Below, one piece after another: positions 34,897 to 39,006 of a DNA stretch of 39,006 bases. The number at the start of each line of letters is the position of its first letter. Positions within the stretch are counted from its first letter, which is position 1. The DNA is taken from assembly GCA_024280095.1 (NCBI GenBank), contig JAJRQU010000057.1, forward strand, positions 1-39,006, given 5' to 3'. The translations under genes and the position numbers were made by a program. Below the pieces are notes generated by a model. That model saw nothing but the letters and a program-made list of their open reading frames with translations, was not told the origin of the DNA and searched no databases. The stretch comes from Alphaproteobacteria bacterium. GTDB lineage: Bacteria; Pseudomonadota; Alphaproteobacteria; Sphingomonadales; Emcibacteraceae.

Positions 34897-35165
34897 CAGA
34901 AGGAGCCACAGCGACAACTTAGCGACCAAGCGGGAGCACAGCCCCCAGCGGCGCCTGAGCGGAATCCAAAAACAGGAGCCCTCGCGACTTAGCGACCAAG
35001 CGGGAGCGCAGCCCCTAGCGGCGCTTGAGCGGAATCTAATAAACAGGAGCCCCGCGACTTAGCGACCGACCGGAAGCGCAGCCCCTAGCGGCGCTTGAGC
35101 GTAATCTAAAAAACCTTTAGCGGCGCTTGAGCGGAATCTAAAAAACCTTTAGCGTAATCCAAAAA
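34897..35165. repeat. GC-rich tandem repeat array A, period 70
   Basis: Three nearly complete units and two truncated ones. Each full unit contains TTAGCGACCAAGCGGGAGCG, then CAGCCCCTAGCGGCGCTTGA, then GCGGAATCTAAAAA. The TTAGCGACC anchors fall at 34919, 34989 and 35059, exactly 70 apart. The two partial units retain only ACCTTTAGCGGCGCTTGAGC plus tail and ACCTTTAGCGTAATCC plus tail. It fills almost the whole 326-bp gap between recX and the MFS gene. A related array starts at 38806. No ORF runs through it convincingly. Confidence 0.85.
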
Positions 35166-35196
35166 GATTAAATAATTTTAAAAAGCCCACAAATTT

Positions 35197-36420
35197 ATGA
35201 TCAAAAAAGACTATAGTAACGGCTTTAAGAATCCTGTGGCCTATAAGGTAGGGGCGGTATACAGCGGGCTGTTTATGTTCATCGGCGCGGCGTTGCCTTT
35301 TTGGGCGTTATGGCTGTCGAAGATGGGCTTGACGCCCGGGGAAATCGGTTTTCTGATTGGTTTTCCGGCTTTTCTGAAGGTTTTATCCGCCCCCTTTGTC
35401 GCCCAGTTATGTGATAAATGGGGCATGACGCGCCGGCCCATGATGGCGCTGATGGCGCTCTCTGTTATATTTTTCTGCGGTTATTTCTTCACCAGAAGTT
35501 TTATGGCCTTTGTTTTGGTGACCCTTGTTTTCAGCGTCACATATTATTCCGTATCCCCGTTGGTTGAAAGCTATGCGGTTCGGACATGCGATAGATATAA
35601 CCTGCAATATGGCCGGCTGCGCTCCGTGGGCTCAATTGTCTTTGTCTTCACGTCTGTTTTATTTGGTATTTATCTTGACCGTTCCGGCTATGATAATTTT
35701 CTGTATTTTTGCCTTGGCAGTTTGGTTCTGACGTTTATCGCTATTTTTCTGCTGCCAAAAGATGGCAGAAAATTTCCGGCCCCTGTTTCTGAATCTATTG
35801 AGAATGATTCTGGGCCGGCCATCAGGGATCAGGTGCCGTTAAGGTTTCTTCTGACCAGTCAGCAGTTCATCATGTTTCTTGTTGTGATCAGCCTGATTCA
35901 GATGAGCCATGGCTTTATGTATGTTATGGGCAGTTACCATTGGGCGGCTCAGGGCATTAATAATGAGACCATAGGTCTGCTGTGGAGTATCGGGGTTGTT
36001 GCGGAGATACTGGTGTTTATTTTCGCGGGTAAAATCATTGCGCGTATTCGGCCCATGTATGTTTTAGGGGTTATCGCCATATTCGGGGCTGTGCGCTGGG
36101 GGATTATGGCCCTCACATCATCAGTGCCACTATTGATGTTCTTACAGACATTTCACGGTTTAACTTATGGCGCGGCGCATTTGGTTGCCATGTATTATTT
36201 ATCAACCCGCGTTCCAGACCAATATTTCACGACGGCGCAATCTTTATATAGTTCGATACCCATGGGCCTGTCCATTGGGGTGGTCATGCTATTATCAGGG
36301 CCCTTGTATGATGGATTTGGCGGTCAGGCGTATTTCTTCATGGCGGGGCTGTGTTTTCTGGTATTATTTGTCGCGAGATATGTGCGGCGCATTGATCATG
36401 ATGTTCTTCACATAAAATAA
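35197..36420 (+). CDS. MFS transporter (MFS_1-like, HcaT-type)
   Basis: 407 residues, twelve membrane helices. The N-terminal GAALPFWALWLSKMGLTPGE and LIGFPAFLKVLSAPFVAQLCD are typical of the nucleoside/phenylpropionate (HcaT-like) branch, with the helix 2-3 loop CDKWGMTRRP. A soluble loop of about 30 residues separates the halves. The substrate is not predictable from sequence. It starts shortly after repeat array A. No ribosome site is evident before the ATG. Confidence 0.88.
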   Translation: MIKKDYSNGFKNPVAYKVGAVYSGLFMFIGAALPFWALWLSKMGLTPGEIGFLIGFPAFLKVLSAPFVAQLCDKWGMTRRPMMALMALSVIFFCGYFFTRSFMAFVLVTLVFSVTYYSVSPLVESYAVRTCDRYNLQYGRLRSVGSIVFVFTSVLFGIYLDRSGYDNFLYFCLGSLVLTFIAIFLLPKDGRKFPAPVSESIENDSGPAIRDQVPLRFLLTSQQFIMFLVVISLIQMSHGFMYVMGSYHWAAQGINNETIGLLWSIGVVAEILVFIFAGKIIARIRPMYVLGVIAIFGAVRWGIMALTSSVPLLMFLQTFHGLTYGAAHLVAMYYLSTRVPDQYFTTAQSLYSSIPMGLSIGVVMLLSGPLYDGFGGQAYFFMAGLCFLVLFVARYVRRIDHDVLHIK

Positions 36421-36541
36421 TTGCAGGTTTTTGAACGAAGGCCATTAAACAAAATGGATTTTAAATCATTCATGGCTTGCAGTCCGGTCAAAGGCAGACT
36501 ATTTTGCCAGCAGAATAAAGACATTTTTTAGGAGCTTCCCT

Positions 36542-37420
36542 ATGCTAAAAGGATCAATCACCGCCCTTGTTACTCCGTTCCGCAATGGACAGGTTGATGA
36601 AAAGGCGCTGCGTAAGCTGGTGAATTGGCAGATAGAGCAAGGAACCAGCGGTCTTGTGCCTTGCGGCACGACAGGAGAATCCCCGACGTTAAATCATGAT
36701 GAACATCATCTCGTGACGGAAATATGTATTGCAGAGGTCGGAGGCCGCGTGCCTGTTATTGCCGGATGTGGGTCAAATTCAACAGAGGAAGCCATAAGCT
36801 TGCTTACCCATGCCAAAGCGGTCGGGGCAGATGCGGGCCTGATCGCCATGCCCTATTATAACAAACCCAATCAGGAGGGGCTGTTTCAGCATTTTAAAGC
36901 CTTGAATGATGCGGTGGATTTACCCTTGGTCATATATAATATTCCGGGCCGTTCGGTGGTTGACATGTCAGTGGACACAATGGCGCGTTGTTTCCGTGAA
37001 TTGGAAAATGTTATTGGGGTCAAGGATGCCACAGGTGATGTGGCGCGGGCGGCGCTTCAGCGTATGGCCATGGGGACGGACTTTATACAGCTCTCCGGCG
37101 AGGATCAGACGGCCCTTGGTTTTAACGTCCACGGCGGGGTGGGCTGTATTTCGGTGACGTCAAATGTTGCCCCAAAAATGATGTCGGACTTTCAAAATCT
37201 GTGCCTGGCGGGTGATTTTACAGCGGCGCTTGAAATTCAGGATAAAATGACGGCCCTGCATCACGCGTTATTTGTGGAACCGAATCCCGGGCCGGTAAAA
37301 TATGCCCTGTCATTATTGGATATCTGTACGGCGGATATGCGCCTGCCCATGGTACCCATTGGGGCAGAGACGAAAGCCATGGTAAAGGCTGCGATGGTTC
37401 ATGCCGGATTGTTGACATAA
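36542..37420 (+). CDS. dapA: 4-hydroxy-tetrahydrodipicolinate synthase
   Basis: 292 residues, TIM-barrel. It condenses pyruvate with aspartate semialdehyde in lysine/diaminopimelate synthesis. The Schiff-base Lys161 is in GVKDATGD, Tyr132 in [12 protein letters not shown], and GTTGE at 42-46. Length is standard. AGGAG sits 7 nt before the ATG. smpB follows after 7 nt. Confidence 0.96.
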   Translation: MLKGSITALVTPFRNGQVDEKALRKLVNWQIEQGTSGLVPCGTTGESPTLNHDEHHLVTEICIAEVGGRVPVIAGCGSNSTEEAISLLTHAKAVGADAGLIAMPYYNKPNQEGLFQHFKALNDAVDLPLVIYNIPGRSVVDMSVDTMARCFRELENVIGVKDATGDVARAALQRMAMGTDFIQLSGEDQTALGFNVHGGVGCISVTSNVAPKMMSDFQNLCLAGDFTAALEIQDKMTALHHALFVEPNPGPVKYALSLLDICTADMRLPMVPIGAETKAMVKAAMVHAGLLT

Positions 37421-37427
37421 GAGATCA

Positions 37428-37922
37428 ATGGCAAAAGCAAAAGCAAAATCTTCTGGAAAATGGGTTGGAGGCAAACGGACAATCGCCGTTAACCGTAAGG
37501 CTCGCTATAATTATTTCATTGAGGAAGATTTCGAGGCCGGCATTATCCTTACCGGAACCGAGGTAAAATCCCTGCGTGCGGGTGAGGCGAATATTACCGA
37601 CGCTTACGCCGAAGCCAAAATGGGGGAGATATTCCTGATCAATGCTTATATCAAGGAATATGCCATGGGCAACCGTTTCAACCATGAAGCACGAAGGCCC
37701 CGTAAATTGCTTATGAAACGGCGTGAAATTGGCAAAATTGCTGCCGCCATTCAGCGTAAAGGCAAGACTTTGATCCCGCTGTCACTTTATTTCAACGAAA
37801 AGAATAAGGTCAAGGTCAAAGTCGGCCTTGCCAGCGGCAAAAAAGGGCATGATAAACGGGCCACCGAAAAAGAACGCGACTGGAACCGCGAAAAAGGCCG
37901 GCTGATGAAAGAGAATAGATAG
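37428..37922 (+). CDS. smpB: SsrA-binding protein SmpB
   Basis: 164 residues, the tmRNA partner in ribosome rescue. It shows [60 protein letters not shown], and the basic C-terminal tail [20 protein letters not shown]. dapA and the NUDIX gene are immediate neighbours; its TAG overlaps the next GTG by one base. No tmRNA gene is visible in the window. Confidence 0.97.
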   Translation: MAKAKAKSSGKWVGGKRTIAVNRKARYNYFIEEDFEAGIILTGTEVKSLRAGEANITDAYAEAKMGEIFLINAYIKEYAMGNRFNHEARRPRKLLMKRREIGKIAAAIQRKGKTLIPLSLYFNEKNKVKVKVGLASGKKGHDKRATEKERDWNREKGRLMKENR

Positions 37923-38758
37923 TGGCCAATGAACCTGTAACAGCCATTGATTCGGCTTCTGTCCTGATTGTTCGGGACGGCGCCGCGCATGCGCGTCATG
38001 GCACGTTACAGATTTTGATGGTGAAACGGCATAAGGATATCCGTTTTGCCGGCGGGGCTTATGTTTTCCCCGGCGGCAAGCTGGATCCCGCAGATTGCGC
38101 CCTTGAAAAAGCCGACAATTCTAATATGAAAGATGCTGGGCCAAAAAATACTGGACAAGATATTAAACCAGAATTTCTTGGCCTGCGTTATGCGGCTTTG
38201 CGGGAAGTTTTTGAGGAAACCGGCTTGATCATCGGTACAATCGATAAGCAGGCCATAGGGGAAGACCAGCGTAAAGCCATTGATGCGGGTTACAGGGCTT
38301 CTGTTTTGAATGGGACAATCGACTTAAAAGATTTTCTGCAAAAAACGCAGGTCACCTTGGATATGGGCGATTGTTTGCCATTTGCCCATTGGATTACGCC
38401 CAAGGCCTACCCCATGCGCTTTGATACCCGTTTTTTTCTTTGTGTCGCGCCGAAGGATCAAATTCCAAGTCCCGATGGCCGTGAAATTACTGAGGTAGAA
38501 TGGATGTATCCCATGACATTGGTCGAGGAATCCGACGGGGTTCTCATGTTTCCGACCATGATGAATCTCAAGAAATTAGGTCAGGCAAAATCCGTCACCG
38601 AAGCCCTTGAATTACTGAGGGAAAGGGAAATTGTCACCGTCATGCCAGAAGTGATCACCGGCGATAAAGTCCGCTTTCGCAAAATCCCCGAGACCGCAGG
38701 ATATGACGATGTGGACCAAAGCCGAACCCGCGCGGCCATCGATCTTGAAAAGGGTTAA
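37922..38758 (+). CDS. NUDIX hydrolase
   Basis: 278 residues. The Nudix box is recognisable but interrupted: VFPGGKLDPAD, then about 35 extra residues (LEKADNSNMKDAGPKNTG and following), then ALREVFEETGLI, which holds the metal-binding REVFEE. This layout resembles the NUDT19-like, long-Nudix group acting on CoA derivatives, so substrate may be an acyl-CoA or nucleotide sugar; undecided. It starts with GTG overlapping the smpB stop (TAGTG). Repeat array B follows. Confidence 0.82.
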   Translation: MANEPVTAIDSASVLIVRDGAAHARHGTLQILMVKRHKDIRFAGGAYVFPGGKLDPADCALEKADNSNMKDAGPKNTGQDIKPEFLGLRYAALREVFEETGLIIGTIDKQAIGEDQRKAIDAGYRASVLNGTIDLKDFLQKTQVTLDMGDCLPFAHWITPKAYPMRFDTRFFLCVAPKDQIPSPDGREITEVEWMYPMTLVEESDGVLMFPTMMNLKKLGQAKSVTEALELLREREIVTVMPEVITGDKVRFRKIPETAGYDDVDQSRTRAAIDLEKG

Positions 38759-38805
38759 ATCTCGCAAGCATTCATTCCCCCCCATGATAAAACCGGAAGG
38801 ATGAC

Positions 38806-39006
38806 CCGGAAGGCGCATAGCGCCGACCTAGCGACCAAGGGGGAGCGCAGCCATTAGCGGCGCTTGAGCGTAATCCAAAAAACCGGAAGGCGCATAGCGC
38901 CGACCTAGCGACCAAGGGGGAGCGCAGCCCCTAGCGGCGCTTGAGCGTAATCCAAAAAACCGGAAGGCGCATAGCGCCGACCTAGCGACCAAGGGGGAGC
39001 GCAGCC
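38806..39006. repeat. GC-rich tandem repeat array B, period 77, cut by window end
   Basis: Units begin CCGGAAGGCGCATAGCGCC at 38806, 38883 and 38960, exactly 77 apart. They continue GACCTAGCGACCAAGGGGGA, then GCGCAGCCCCTAGCGGCGCT, then TGAGCGTAATCCAAAAAA. The first unit differs only in CCATTAGCGG against CCCCTAGCGG. Each unit includes a GGCGC-ATA-GCGCC hairpin which, read on the minus strand, is followed by GGTTTTTT like a terminator. The core is shared with array A. The array continues past the window. Confidence 0.88.

Noticed and set aside
34897-39006. Repeat arrays as possible CRISPR
   Set aside because: Whole units of 70-77 bp repeat without unique spacers, and no cas genes are near.

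Overview
The window looks like chromosomal DNA from an alphaproteobacterium of moderate GC content. The order sdhE-mfd with divergent recG followed by a DUF502 gene, the two DUF2336 proteins, the Ada-AlkA fusion and the ceramide gene set all fit that class. I cannot name a genus. No plasmid, phage or CRISPR signature is visible.

Layout. (1) 1-3.4 kb: a tRNA-Leu(UAA) gene split by a group I intron (39-358), a large unrecognised membrane protein whose 3' end runs antisense into the tRNA, and a two-gene unit of a small membrane protein and an HExxH metalloprotease. (2) 3.5-6.1 kb: an acyl-CoA dehydrogenase and an alpha-methylacyl-CoA racemase-like gene, translationally coupled to the first 50 or so codons of a transketolase/pyruvate dehydrogenase E1-like gene that then breaks off in mobile-looking DNA. 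(3) 6.07-7.17 kb: a gene-free stretch with a 271-bp MITE-like element (37-bp perfect terminal inverted repeats) and several palindromes. (4) 7.2-17.3 kb: a LuxR-type response regulator plus hybrid kinase, ogt and an ada-alkA fusion, a DUF2336-PAS kinase operon, NAD kinase, a second DUF2336 gene, and a lone FlgC-like rod protein. (5) 17.5-24.2 kb: repair and housekeeping genes (mfd, sdhE, recG, DUF502).

(6) 24.2-33.1 kb is the most interesting part: a compact sphingolipid locus. Homologues of all five structural genes known for bacterial ceramide synthesis in Caulobacter are present: aasR, cerR, acpR and spt in one run, and bcerS nearby. Interleaved are a complete LptF/LptG permease pair, in an operon with the candidate bcerS, and a divergent diacylglycerol/ceramide-kinase-like gene in the opposite orientation that overlaps the spt stop. 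A coherent reading is: AasR loads fatty acid on AcpR, Spt condenses it with serine, bCerS N-acylates, CerR reduces, the kinase phosphorylates the headgroup, and the LptFG pair may move the product toward the outer membrane. The last two steps are inference.

(7) 33.4-39.0 kb: an EamA transporter, RecX, an MFS transporter, dapA, smpB and a NUDIX hydrolase. Two arrays of a related GC-rich tandem repeat (period 70 at 34.9-35.2 kb, period 77 from 38.8 kb to the window end) bracket the MFS-dapA-smpB-NUDIX block.
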